Source of the DNA: JBEBVQ01 sp964636205
GTDB taxonomy: Bacteria > Bacteroidota > Bacteroidia > Chitinophagales > Chitinophagaceae
DNA length: 7,333 bases
Direction of reading: 5' to 3'
NCBI GenBank assembly: GCA_964636205.1
Contig: CAZWPF010000118.1
Span: forward strand, 1 to 7,333
This document shows, one piece after another, positions 1 through 7,003 of this stretch (position 1 is its first letter; every line of letters starts with the position of its first letter). The translations under genes and the position numbers were made by a program. The notes below the pieces were generated by a model. That model had not been told where the DNA came from. It ran no database searches and saw only the letters and a list, made by a program, of their open reading frames with translations.

Positions 1-389
1 CGTCTTTGTTATTATCAAGGTCGTCGTCTTCGTGCATTGTTCTGAGACAACCCCCACACATACTGCCGTTTATACCAGATACGCTCCGGCTGGGCTATAC
101 AAAAGAGCAGTTGGACTGGTGTGCGGCGAACGAAGCGATGATCTATAATTTCTTTATCCGCGAAAACCTGCTGTACGAGACCAATTGGCAGAAGACCCTC
201 CGCTATGTGAATGATGGACCTACCAGTACGGGAATGCCGGCAGAAAGTCCGGGGAATATCGGTAGCTGGCTGGGATTAAGGATTGTGGAAGCCTACATGA
301 AGCGCAATCCGGAATTGTCGCTCACGGATTTGCTGGAAATTGAAAACGGCCAAAAAATCCTACAGGATGCAAAATACAAGCCAAGATAA
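1..389 (+). CDS. gldB: Gliding motility lipoprotein GldB-like protein, 3' end (5' partial)
   Basis: This is the C-terminal part of a GldB-like protein; the start lies outside the window. In Flavobacterium johnsoniae GldB is a membrane-associated lipoprotein needed for gliding, with its exact biochemical role unknown. The recognisable segments are LGYTKEQLDWC, a stretch of aromatic and acidic residues ending NLLYET, then ESPGNIGSWLGLRIVEAYMKRNPE and a KYKPR tail. The ESPG...G...G.RIVEAYM core and the KYKP end are what I recall from GldB C-termini. The frame is certain from about position 60 to the TAA at 387-389. The first 20 codons in this frame are serine- and leucine-rich and do not look like GldB, while another frame looks better there, so the extreme 5' part may carry a frameshift or sequence error. 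It converges on the large secreted-protein gene with only 25 bases between the two stop codons. The assignment rests on memory of the family, not on a search. Confidence 0.78.
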   Translation, partial: SLLLSRSSSSCIVLRQPPHILPFIPDTLRLGYTKEQLDWCAANEAMIYNFFIRENLLYETNWQKTLRYVNDGPTSTGMPAESPGNIGSWLGLRIVEAYMKRNPELSLTDLLEIENGQKILQDAKYKPR

Positions 390-407
390 CAGTTCATCCT
401 GGCTTGT
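376..407. terminator. Hairpin terminator shared by two convergent genes
   Basis: ACAAGCCA (376-383) and TGGCTTGT (400-407) are perfect reverse complements, giving an 8-bp stem with a 16-base loop. GAT (385-387) and ATC (396-398) can add 3 bp inside after a 1x1 mismatch. The stop codon of the gldB-like gene (387-389) sits within the loop region. Read on the minus strand, the stem is followed by ATTTTG, a short T-rich run that suits termination of the gene at 415-4035. On the plus strand it is followed by GCTTATAC, a weaker fit. I infer a bidirectional terminator that acts best on the minus strand. Confidence 0.5.
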
Positions 408-414
408 GCTTATA

Positions 415-3400
415 CTATCGGATTAATGTGACGTCGCCTTGTATCTGTTTGTGCTGTCCGTCTGGCAATACGAAGCTCACGAAATAGAAATAAACCCCGA
501 CGTCTGCCTGTGTGCCGTTAAATGTGCCGTCCCAGCCTTCTCGTACATCTGTTGTCTGAAAAACGAGCTGGCCGTAACGATTGAACACCTTAAATTCCAG
601 AAGTTTCTCAAACTTTCTGTTCACAAGACGGAACACATCATTCTTTCCATCACCATTCGGTGTAAATGCATCTGGAAGGTCGGCAATTGAATGATGAACC
701 ACATCTACAAAAATATCTTCCACATTCAGACAGCCGAAATGATCCAAGCCAGATATTGTAAAACGTGTGGGCACTAATGGAGACACCAGTGGTGCTGTAT
801 GATCGCTCATTGACACAATGGCATGTATCGGCGCCCACGTTATTTGACCACCTCCGGTTAGTTCCGCATATAGCTGAATGGTATCGCCATAATGAATCGT
901 AGTATCACTGGAAAGGCGTGAAAAACCAGCAGGATCGATAATATGGATCTCAAAGCTATCGATTGAAGTGCATCCTGCAACCGCAGTTGTTGCAGAAACC
1001 TTCTTGACATAGACTCCCGGGACTGCAAAGAATTTATTGTCGGGGGCGTGGTCATTCCTGAGTCCTTCTGAGGGAGACCATCGATACGTCAGGTCAATCG
1101 AGTCGGGCTGTGCATATATAGTTAGCGCCAAAGAATCAACAAGGCATATAGGTTCTGGGTTAGGAAGTTTCAATTTTGGATAAGGCTCTATGACATGATG
1201 ATAACGCGCCGTACGGGGCGGGCAGGTAGCTGGAGCGCCAGGTTGAAATACCGTGATACCAAATGTTGTATTTCGGTTGATCGCCCGCGTCTCTATTTTT
1301 GTCGTGTGTGGGTCGACGATCATACTGACCGGAGTCCAGGCATAGTTGAGTGTGGTATCAATTTCTGCCTCTATGATAGCGACAGCTCCCGGGCAGGTGG
1401 TATCCGGAGGTGTCAACATCTTTACATAAAGCGAATCATAAATCCACACCGTATCTCTGGAAACAATATCATCCTCATATGATTCTGAACAGAAACACGG
1501 CTTAAGCGTGGTAATGACCACGTGTTTAGGGTTTGGCTCAGACGCCTGCGTTAGCAACAAGCCTTTGACATTAAGCGATGCAGACATTTGTCCGGGCGGG
1601 ATTACGATCGAATCCGCAATAAATTCGTAATCCCTACCATTCTCGGCATCACCTTCAATGATTAGCCGTACCACCTCTGGTTCGCTGGGCGATGTATTAC
1701 GTGTGAAATGGAGCACTGCAGGCAAACACCCTCTCACAGTGTGAATTCGCGGTTCATTGGCACCGCCTCCGGTTTTTATATCAACATCGACCGCGTGGTG
1801 CAGATCGTAGTCAAATTTAAACGAGATATTATCTACCATGGACAACCCATTCATCTTTGTAGGAGCATATGATCCGGGAGTCACTGGGAAGGCCTGCGTT
1901 GCCGCACATACCGACTGATATACCACGCCATCGGGATCCATTCGAGCTACGCCGGGATGATAGTGATCGTCCTCCAACGAGCCGAAAAATGTGGCAAATA
2001 ATAACCCCTTAAATTGAGGTTTGAATGCTGCAAAGTATAGCCGTCTTGGATCCGACTGTATGGCATCTGGTGTTACCGGAGCACCGATGTGCAGGCCACC
2101 TGCAATCACAGCAACCAGAATATTGCCACACTTGTCCACCATCAGGGCCGTAGGCACCGCCGTCCAAGTATTCGTTCCGGTTCGCGTGGAGGCAAGCGAT
2201 ATGGATAAATCGGGATCGAACTTGTGGATGAAGACAGGGCCGTTGACCACAGCGCCGTCGGCTGCAGTAGTGGTTATGGGGTAATCTCCAGAAGTTCTCC
2301 CGGCAATATAGATATTGCCACTACAATCAAAACTTACCCTCATTGCAATATCGTCTTCACTGGTCCCAATGTAAGATGCAGATACAATCTGATAGTTAGC
2401 TGCATCTACTACGATTGCAAAACCATCTGCTTTACCGCCGTGTAATGGCTTATAGGCTGCACTTGTAGTGGGCAATTGTTCACTTTGAGTGAATCCTGCA
2501 ACTACTATTCGATTTGTGATCGGATGAAACTCAATACCAATACCGCCGTCCCACCGGTCACCACCAAAAAAAGTTCCGTATCGCATCACACTCAAATCAC
2601 TCGACAACTGGAAGAGTACGGCGTCTTGCCAGTCAGAAAAATTCCGTTGATAGGCATTAGCAGTTACAGGGAAATCTTGCGATTCTGTATTCGATGTCAC
2701 CCATACATTACCCTCATCATCGAAGGCAACGTCGACTGGGTTAATCGGATTTTCGGAGTCACCAATACTTACATAATTTACCGAAGATCCAATCATCAGC
2801 GCTTCCCGATTTGATCCGCCCACATAGGTACAGGCAAGCAGTGTAGATCCATCGCCGGAAAACTTGGCAATATAAATATCCGATGAACCACGGAGGCTTT
2901 GTTGATACGCCCCAGGCGTCACTGGCAGATTAGCGTTCGTAGTGTTACCCGCCAGGACAATTTCTCCTTCGTTGTTAATCCGAAGGGTATTGGGCTGAGT
3001 GTTGCCCACACCAGACCCACCGAAGAATGTACCAAAGAGCAACTGAGAGCCATCGGAATTCAATTTACTCATAGCAGTAGTCCACTCCAGTCCGGGGAAT
3101 GCTATCTGATACGCGCCGGTGGTAACTGGCCATCCGGGATCGGTTGACAAGACGGCGATATACGCATTCCCGTCGTTATCGTAAGCTGTGGAATGAGCAT
3201 ATTTTGGACCAAAACCTGCACCACTGTACGTAGAAAATACCAGATTCGGATCAATAACAAGCGGCAAACCGGCATCAAAGCCATTGGGGAACTGAAATGA
3301 TAAAGTTCCATCAGCATCCAACTTATACTCACTTAAGACTGTGACTTTCTTCCCATCTATCCACTGATAGGTATAAGGTGCCAGTTCACGGACCTCATTG

Positions 3401-4035
3401 ACGGAAGTCTGAATGATCAAGTCTCCGTTGCTCGCTATGCGCGGAGTGACGCCTTCAAACGATAAGCGGATCTGACCCGGATCGGAACCGGGTGCTACAA
3501 CAAAATCGTACTTGACCGAGTTGTTTTGAGCGCCGTACAATACAAAATCAATTCCCGGATATACTTCGCGTTGCGCAACACCGCCAAACACGCCCACCTT
3601 TCCCTTCCATCGCGAAGAGTCGCGTCCAAAAAAATAGTTATGGTAATAAGGTTTTCGGTCAAATGGCTCGAACCTGTCAGATCTTCCTCCAAGGAACCGA
3701 ACGTTATACGAATGAAATCGCACGACCTCATCGACGAGGTCGTGCGATTGCTCCATTGATCCGCACACATGCCATTTGTTCAGATCGTCGAAACTTACAA
3801 AATTATACACTATCCCCGCTTCCGTCAAAAACATCACCCCGCCTGGTATCTCTGCCTTATAACGTGCAGCTTCTGTCCATTGACCCAAATTCTCAATAAA
3901 GTCAATAGCGGTTGATTGCTGTACGTCTACAGCCGGGTAAGTACCCTGATTAGTATGCGACCATACGACAGTGGGGCAAGAAAGCAGGTGGGCTACCCAA
4001 CACCATAATACCGTCAATTGAAAGCGTACGTTCAT
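415..4035 (-). CDS. Secreted SBBP beta-propeller protein with type B T9SS sorting domain
   Basis: This is a complete 1206-residue secreted protein (ATG at 4035, TAG at 415). Residues 1 to about 26 form a signal peptide, with Arg at position 4, a hydrophobic core and probable cleavage near VWS. Residues 44-262 resemble DUF7948 (ENLGQW near the start, then EVYPGIDFVLYG). Seven propeller blades follow, beginning at residues 267, 334, 401, 486, 552, 615 and 680. They carry SBBP-type marks: a [FY]xT[FY]xGG opening, a D..GN.[YW] strand and a PVTxGAYQ-like turn. Residues about 746-850 look like a Calx-beta-type fold (GRDYEFI.DSIVIPPGQ). Three PKD/Ig-like segments follow, marked by YAWTP, YRWSPSEGL and ITWAP. 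Residues 1118-1206 are a gliding-motility-associated (type B) C-terminal domain with AFTPNGDGKNDVF, FNRYGQLVF, GWDGTFNG and VGVYFY. The family predicts export by T9SS and surface display or release. No catalytic motif is visible, so a binding or adhesive role is inference only. It has no clear Shine-Dalgarno sequence, which is normal for Bacteroidota. Confidence 0.95.
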   Translation of the reverse strand: MNVRFQLTVLWCWVAHLLSCPTVVWSHTNQGTYPAVDVQQSTAIDFIENLGQWTEAARYKAEIPGGVMFLTEAGIVYNFVSFDDLNKWHVCGSMEQSHDLVDEVVRFHSYNVRFLGGRSDRFEPFDRKPYYHNYFFGRDSSRWKGKVGVFGGVAQREVYPGIDFVLYGAQNNSVKYDFVVAPGSDPGQIRLSFEGVTPRIASNGDLIIQTSVNEVRELAPYTYQWIDGKKVTVLSEYKLDADGTLSFQFPNGFDAGLPLVIDPNLVFSTYSGAGFGPKYAHSTAYDNDGNAYIAVLSTDPGWPVTTGAYQIAFPGLEWTTAMSKLNSDGSQLLFGTFFGGSGVGNTQPNTLRINNEGEIVLAGNTTNANLPVTPGAYQQSLRGSSDIYIAKFSGDGSTLLACTYVGGSNREALMIGSSVNYVSIGDSENPINPVDVAFDDEGNVWVTSNTESQDFPVTANAYQRNFSDWQDAVLFQLSSDLSVMRYGTFFGGDRWDGGIGIEFHPITNRIVVAGFTQSEQLPTTSAAYKPLHGGKADGFAIVVDAANYQIVSASYIGTSEDDIAMRVSFDCSGNIYIAGRTSGDYPITTTAADGAVVNGPVFIHKFDPDLSISLASTRTGTNTWTAVPTALMVDKCGNILVAVIAGGLHIGAPVTPDAIQSDPRRLYFAAFKPQFKGLLFATFFGSLEDDHYHPGVARMDPDGVVYQSVCAATQAFPVTPGSYAPTKMNGLSMVDNISFKFDYDLHHAVDVDIKTGGGANEPRIHTVRGCLPAVLHFTRNTSPSEPEVVRLIIEGDAENGRDYEFIADSIVIPPGQMSASLNVKGLLLTQASEPNPKHVVITTLKPCFCSESYEDDIVSRDTVWIYDSLYVKMLTPPDTTCPGAVAIIEAEIDTTLNYAWTPVSMIVDPHTTKIETRAINRNTTFGITVFQPGAPATCPPRTARYHHVIEPYPKLKLPNPEPICLVDSLALTIYAQPDSIDLTYRWSPSEGLRNDHAPDNKFFAVPGVYVKKVSATTAVAGCTSIDSFEIHIIDPAGFSRLSSDTTIHYGDTIQLYAELTGGGQITWAPIHAIVSMSDHTAPLVSPLVPTRFTISGLDHFGCLNVEDIFVDVVHHSIADLPDAFTPNGDGKNDVFRLVNRKFEKLLEFKVFNRYGQLVFQTTDVREGWDGTFNGTQADVGVYFYFVSFVLPDGQHKQIQGDVTLIR
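3716..3749. repeat. Perfect 14-bp inverted repeat within a coding region
   Basis: The arms AATCGCACGACCTC (3716-3729) and GAGGTCGTGCGATT (3736-3749) are exact reverse complements around the 6-base spacer ATCGAC. The repeat lies at residues about 96-107 of the 1206-residue protein, in the linker between the YNFV strand and the VRFHSYNVRFLGG strand of the N-terminal domain. Because of the symmetry the coding strand reads SHDLVDEVVR and the opposite strand reads SHDLIDEVVR. It could form a GC-rich hairpin in mRNA or a DNA cruciform. It is deep inside the gene and has no following T-run, so it is not a terminator for this gene. Confidence 0.9.
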
Positions 4036-4148
4036 AACTCAGACATTGAAACAAAATACCGAAAAATCCGGTGTGATGGATGAGCGCTAATAAGCGAAAT
4101 AATCTGGAGGAGAGATCAACATCCCTCACTCCAGACCTGGACTTTAAG
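4036..4148 (-). other. Intergenic gap between the two secreted-protein genes
   Basis: These 113 bases separate the stop of the 814-residue gene from the start of the 1206-residue gene. The upstream third holds the hairpin at 4103-4135. A minor hairpin, CGCT-AATA-AGCG, lies at 4085-4096. Near the downstream start the minus strand carries TATTTTG about 15 bases before ATG. This is one T short of the Bacteroidota -7 element TAnnTTTG, and no TTG lies at the expected distance, so I do not call a promoter here. The terminator-like hairpin suggests the downstream gene is transcribed separately, at least in part. Confidence 0.5.
4103..4135 (-). terminator. Probable intrinsic terminator of the type A cargo gene
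   Basis: The outer arms TCTGGAG (4103-4109) and CTCCAGA (4129-4135) pair perfectly over 7 bp. Inside, after a one-base bulge, GAG (4110-4112) pairs with CTC (4125-4127), then a mismatch, then GAT (4114-4116) pairs with ATC (4121-4123), closing a CAAC loop. On the minus strand the stem is followed by TTATTTC. It begins 13 bases after the TAG of the 814-residue gene, the expected place for a terminator. The stem is imperfect and the T-run is broken by one A, so efficiency is uncertain. Confidence 0.55.
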
Positions 4149-6593
4149 CTATTGTTTTACAAATGATTTTCTGAACACGGCCGACCCTTCTTCGAGAACG
4201 ACAAAATAAAGTCCGCTGGCCAGACTGGAAACATCTATCCGAACCCGGTATCCATGCATAGCTGTCTGTTGCAATAAAACCTGTCCCAATGGGTTTACGA
4301 CCCGGATAATGGCGTCCTTCATCAACACATTGGTCTGTACATTCAGCTGATTAGCCGCAGGGTTCGGGTATACATCCACTGTGGCGAAACGTTGGTACAC
4401 TTGGTCGGAAACAGAAGAGACACTCTCCACCGCTACACAATCAGACGTATCGGTACATCCGCCTATGTCGATTACCACAGCGTAGCTTCCCGCTTCTTTT
4501 GCGATAAAATCCTGGCCGGTAGCACCCGGAATGAGCGTATTGGCTCCACAGTCGATCCACTGATAGCTGTCTGCGGGCACGGAACTCAGTGTATTTTTGT
4601 CCTTCGTAACGGTTGCTGTTGGTACAGGTTCTACTGTAAGGTTTAACACCACTGTACTATCACATCCACTTTGATTGGTGTATTTGAACAGATAAATTCC
4701 TGACTGGCTAATTACCGAATCGATATAGGTAAATGAGCCGCATCCAAATTCCGTCAGGTTAGTAACCGGGCTTGTGTGGCCGATTTCCAAATCATATGTT
4801 ATACTGCTGTCGCAACCCGCGGCATTGCTATAATTTTGAGTGTAAATACCCGTTTGATAGTAGGTGACACCATTAAAGGATACAGAGTCGCAATACACTC
4901 CGGTAACGAGAGAGTTTACAGTGCTTTGATTCACAGTGAGTGTCAGCCTTACAATACTATCGCATCCGCCTCCGAGGGCAAAAGTATCGTTGTAATTACC
5001 GGAAGCAGTATACAATTTACCATTAAACCGAATGCTGTCGCATGTTACTACGGCGGTGTCTGTAATTACATTGCAGTTCTCATAAAATTTGGCCACAAAG
5101 AAATCAGTCGAGTTACGGTTGCGTGGCCCACCTATGTGTACTGCCGTATCATTTCCATAGCTAAAACTCACCAACTTGTTGTTCAGGTGCCCTACATTAC
5201 CGGTGATGTAAATACCTTTCGAATCATCCACGTACATGCCGGCGGGAATATCTCCTTCCCTTGTGCCCACTACCTTTCCCCATATGTCGGCTCCGGTTGA
5301 AGAATATTTTGCCAAGTAAAGCGCCTGCTTGGTACTAGTCAGTACGTCAGATCCAAACGTGATTGTACCCGAAAAATATCCGTATACGTACAAGTTATTG
5401 TATTCATCAAACCGGACGTCCCCTACTCTGTCATATTGATTCGCGGCCCCGATACTGTGTCCCCATTTAAACTTCGCATCTTCATCCAACACCACCAAAT
5501 AACCAGCGAACTCGCCACTGAAGGGTACGGAAGATCCAAAAGCAGCGACAATATTACCAGTAGACTGCCCCGGATTAAAATGAATGGAATCTGCAAAAGA
5601 ACCTCCCAGCGCAATGCTATTATCCTTGTCGACGGACAACGCCGTCAAATCATCGTTTCTGGCACCTCCGTACTGCCGTCCCCACACGAACGTACCGTCA
5701 TTTTTATACTTGGCGACAAATATATCCATGGTGCCATTATTAGAAGCAAGGCTTCCTGATGGGAATACAATCGAGCCATTGTTGGTGCCTGCAACTATAA
5801 TATTATTATTGGCGTCGACGGCTATACGTTTCCCGTCCTGAATTAACGTACCACCGATACCATTTGCCCATAGCAGAATGCCATCCGAATTGTATTTCGC
5901 CAGAAAACAGTCCTCGTAATCGTTAGCACCCGGTAAATTAAATGTTGTTCCCCTCGGGTTAAAATTGGCACCGCCGTAATACCTGCCCGTGATATACACA
6001 TTGCCCTGATTGTCTGTCACGACATCGTTTGTAGTCGCGTCTGAAATGGCTACTACCCATTTGAAGGATCCATTATTTCCGCTATACTTAGCAAGAAACC
6101 CACCGTATTTGGCAACCCTGCCGGCGCTACTTAAGTCCTTATCAAAATCAGCGTTATCGCCATGATACCCTACTACGTACACATCTCCCTGATTATCGGT
6201 AGTCACCCCATAGGATTCATCGTAACCGGTGCCTCCGATACTGATGACCCACTGAAACACACCGGTCGAAGAATATTTCGCGAGGAATCCCTGGAATGCG
6301 GTTGCGCTACCCGGCACGGTAACGGTTGTACTATTGAGGCCAAAATGTGCGGTTTCCTGAAAACCTCCGACAACGAACACGTTGCCGTCCTTGTCCGTAG
6401 TCACCTGATGTCCCTGGTCAACCCGATTGCTACCAGCAACCCATGCCCAATCCCACAACAGATTTTGCGCACTCACATGCTGATTCCAGCAGGTAAGGCC
6501 TATAGCGATAAAACATGCCAGGCTGGCTTGTTTACCCCAGTTGAAAAAAGAGTAGAAGAATTTTCGATAACTTTTGTAATTATTCCTTTGCAT
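4149..6593 (-). CDS. Secreted seven-bladed propeller protein with type A T9SS sorting domain
   Basis: This is a complete 814-residue secreted protein (ATG at 6593, TAG at 4149). Residues 1-42 are a signal peptide: a basic n-region, the core ASLACFIAIGLTC, and probable cleavage after HVSA. Seven propeller blades are anchored by tryptophans at residues 49, 115, 179, 242, 304, 377 and 438. Blades repeat a D..GN.YV.G strand and end in F[LV]AKY...G...W. This matches SBBP/beta-propeller repeats of Bacteroidota. Residues about 507-655 form three 50-residue modules of the form CDS..FNG..Y...G.Y......GCDS...L.LTV. Residues 656-723 are an Ig-like segment (YQWIDCG, then GSYAVVIDIGGC). Residues 736-814 are a type A T9SS sorting domain with VYPNPAANQLNV, VNPLGQVLL and LASGLYFVVL. 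The family predicts T9SS export; type A domains are commonly removed by the PorU sortase with anchoring to the surface. No active-site motif is visible. A candidate promoter lies just upstream, and the 85-residue membrane protein gene ends 40 bases before this start. Confidence 0.95.
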   Translation of the reverse strand: MQRNNYKSYRKFFYSFFNWGKQASLACFIAIGLTCWNQHVSAQNLLWDWAWVAGSNRVDQGHQVTTDKDGNVFVVGGFQETAHFGLNSTTVTVPGSATAFQGFLAKYSSTGVFQWVISIGGTGYDESYGVTTDNQGDVYVVGYHGDNADFDKDLSSAGRVAKYGGFLAKYSGNNGSFKWVVAISDATTNDVVTDNQGNVYITGRYYGGANFNPRGTTFNLPGANDYEDCFLAKYNSDGILLWANGIGGTLIQDGKRIAVDANNNIIVAGTNNGSIVFPSGSLASNNGTMDIFVAKYKNDGTFVWGRQYGGARNDDLTALSVDKDNSIALGGSFADSIHFNPGQSTGNIVAAFGSSVPFSGEFAGYLVVLDEDAKFKWGHSIGAANQYDRVGDVRFDEYNNLYVYGYFSGTITFGSDVLTSTKQALYLAKYSSTGADIWGKVVGTREGDIPAGMYVDDSKGIYITGNVGHLNNKLVSFSYGNDTAVHIGGPRNRNSTDFFVAKFYENCNVITDTAVVTCDSIRFNGKLYTASGNYNDTFALGGGCDSIVRLTLTVNQSTVNSLVTGVYCDSVSFNGVTYYQTGIYTQNYSNAAGCDSSITYDLEIGHTSPVTNLTEFGCGSFTYIDSVISQSGIYLFKYTNQSGCDSTVVLNLTVEPVPTATVTKDKNTLSSVPADSYQWIDCGANTLIPGATGQDFIAKEAGSYAVVIDIGGCTDTSDCVAVESVSSVSDQVYQRFATVDVYPNPAANQLNVQTNVLMKDAIIRVVNPLGQVLLQQTAMHGYRVRIDVSSLASGLYFVVLEEGSAVFRKSFVKQ

Positions 6594-6612
6594 AAAATGA
6601 ATTTTAGAAGAT

Positions 6613-6642
6613 GAAAACTATATAGAGATTGCGTCACTTCAA
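6613..6642 (-). promoter_or_regulatory. Candidate Bacteroidota promoter for the type A cargo gene
   Basis: Read on the minus strand, TTG (6642-6640), 19 bases, then TAGTTTTC (6620-6613) fit the Bacteroidota pattern TTG-N19-TAnnTTTG with one mismatch in the last base of the -7 element. Transcription would start about 10-15 bases before the ATG at 6593. The -33 part lies in the last codons of the upstream 85-residue gene. If real, the cargo gene can be expressed independently of its small neighbour. It rests on a pattern match only, in AT-rich DNA. Confidence 0.3.
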
Positions 6643-6891
6643 CGGCTCGGGTTTTACATATAATCCAGAGGCCTGACCATTAGACGGATACATCCAGTTG
6701 GTTACACCTTTGTTATTGCGCTCCACAAGTGAGTCTGCATCCGGATGGCTATCTACCAAAGCTTCCATCTGCTTCTGATCATTCCGGTTACGCACCAGTA
6801 ACACCAATGCTACAATAAGCGCTATTCCTCCAACGATACAGCACAACATCAGTGGAAGGCTGGACGAATTCAAAAAACGATTTACACGCAT
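6634..6891 (-). CDS. Small single-span membrane protein, function unknown
   Basis: This 85-residue protein is not one I recognise. It has a short basic N-terminus (MRVNRF), one strongly hydrophobic segment at residues about 12-33 (LPLMLCCIVGG...LVLLV), a charged RNRNDQK stretch directly after it, and a polar tail of about 50 residues ending VKPEPLK. Positive charges flank the membrane segment on both sides, so topology is not clear. The two adjacent cysteines are not in a lipobox, so it is probably not a lipoprotein. I chose the ATG at 6891; an in-frame TTG at 6909 would add six residues but overlaps the best -7 promoter element. AGAGAAG directly before the ATG is purine-rich but too close to be a standard ribosome site. 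The gene lies 40 bases upstream of the type A cargo gene on the same strand, which suggests a possible operon. It could instead be an overpredicted frame, but length, start and the clear membrane segment favour a real gene. Confidence 0.7.
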   Translation of the reverse strand: MRVNRFLNSSSLPLMLCCIVGGIALIVALVLLVRNRNDQKQMEALVDSHPDADSLVERNNKGVTNWMYPSNGQASGLYVKPEPLK

Positions 6892-6906
6892 CTTCTCTGG
6901 ATAAAA

Positions 6907-6914
6907 CAAAAGTA
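6907..6914 (-). promoter_or_regulatory. Candidate -7 element for the small membrane protein gene
   Basis: The minus strand reads TACTTTTG (6914-6907), an exact match to the Bacteroidota -7 consensus TAnnTTTG. About 18-22 bases further upstream is a TTTTT run where TTG would be expected, so the -33 part is weak. The predicted transcript would start only about 10 bases before the ATG at 6891, giving a very short leader. Confidence 0.35.
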
Positions 6915-7003
6915 TTTTCTAAAACTCGGCGAAAAAGACAGGGAAACACTGATTTAATAATTCCTTATATATCCTTTGGTCATCTGTGGGGGGTAATAAT
7001 AAA

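Noticed and set aside
1734..1744. Short palindrome TCACA-G-TGTGA
   Set aside because: Only 5-bp arms, inside a coding region; expected by chance in a window of this size.
2476..2814. Open frame of 112 codons on the plus strand
   Set aside because: It is antisense to propeller blades 3 and 4 of the 1206-residue protein; no family features.
4085..4096. CGCT-AATA-AGCG mini-hairpin as a second terminator
   Set aside because: A 4-bp stem without a T-run is too weak, and the stronger hairpin at 4103-4135 already explains termination.
4776..5300. Open frame of 174 codons on the plus strand
   Set aside because: It lies wholly antisense to the 814-residue cargo gene, whose propeller, cysteine modules and sorting domain are unmistakable. 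Its peptide shows no domain pattern.
6162..6614. Open frame of 150 codons on the plus strand
   Set aside because: It is antisense to the first blades and signal peptide of the 814-residue protein and has no recognisable motif.
6892..6909. TTG start adding six residues to the small membrane protein
   Set aside because: The TTG overlaps the exact TACTTTTG -7 match, and the ATG at 6891 gives a normal basic N-terminus before the membrane segment.
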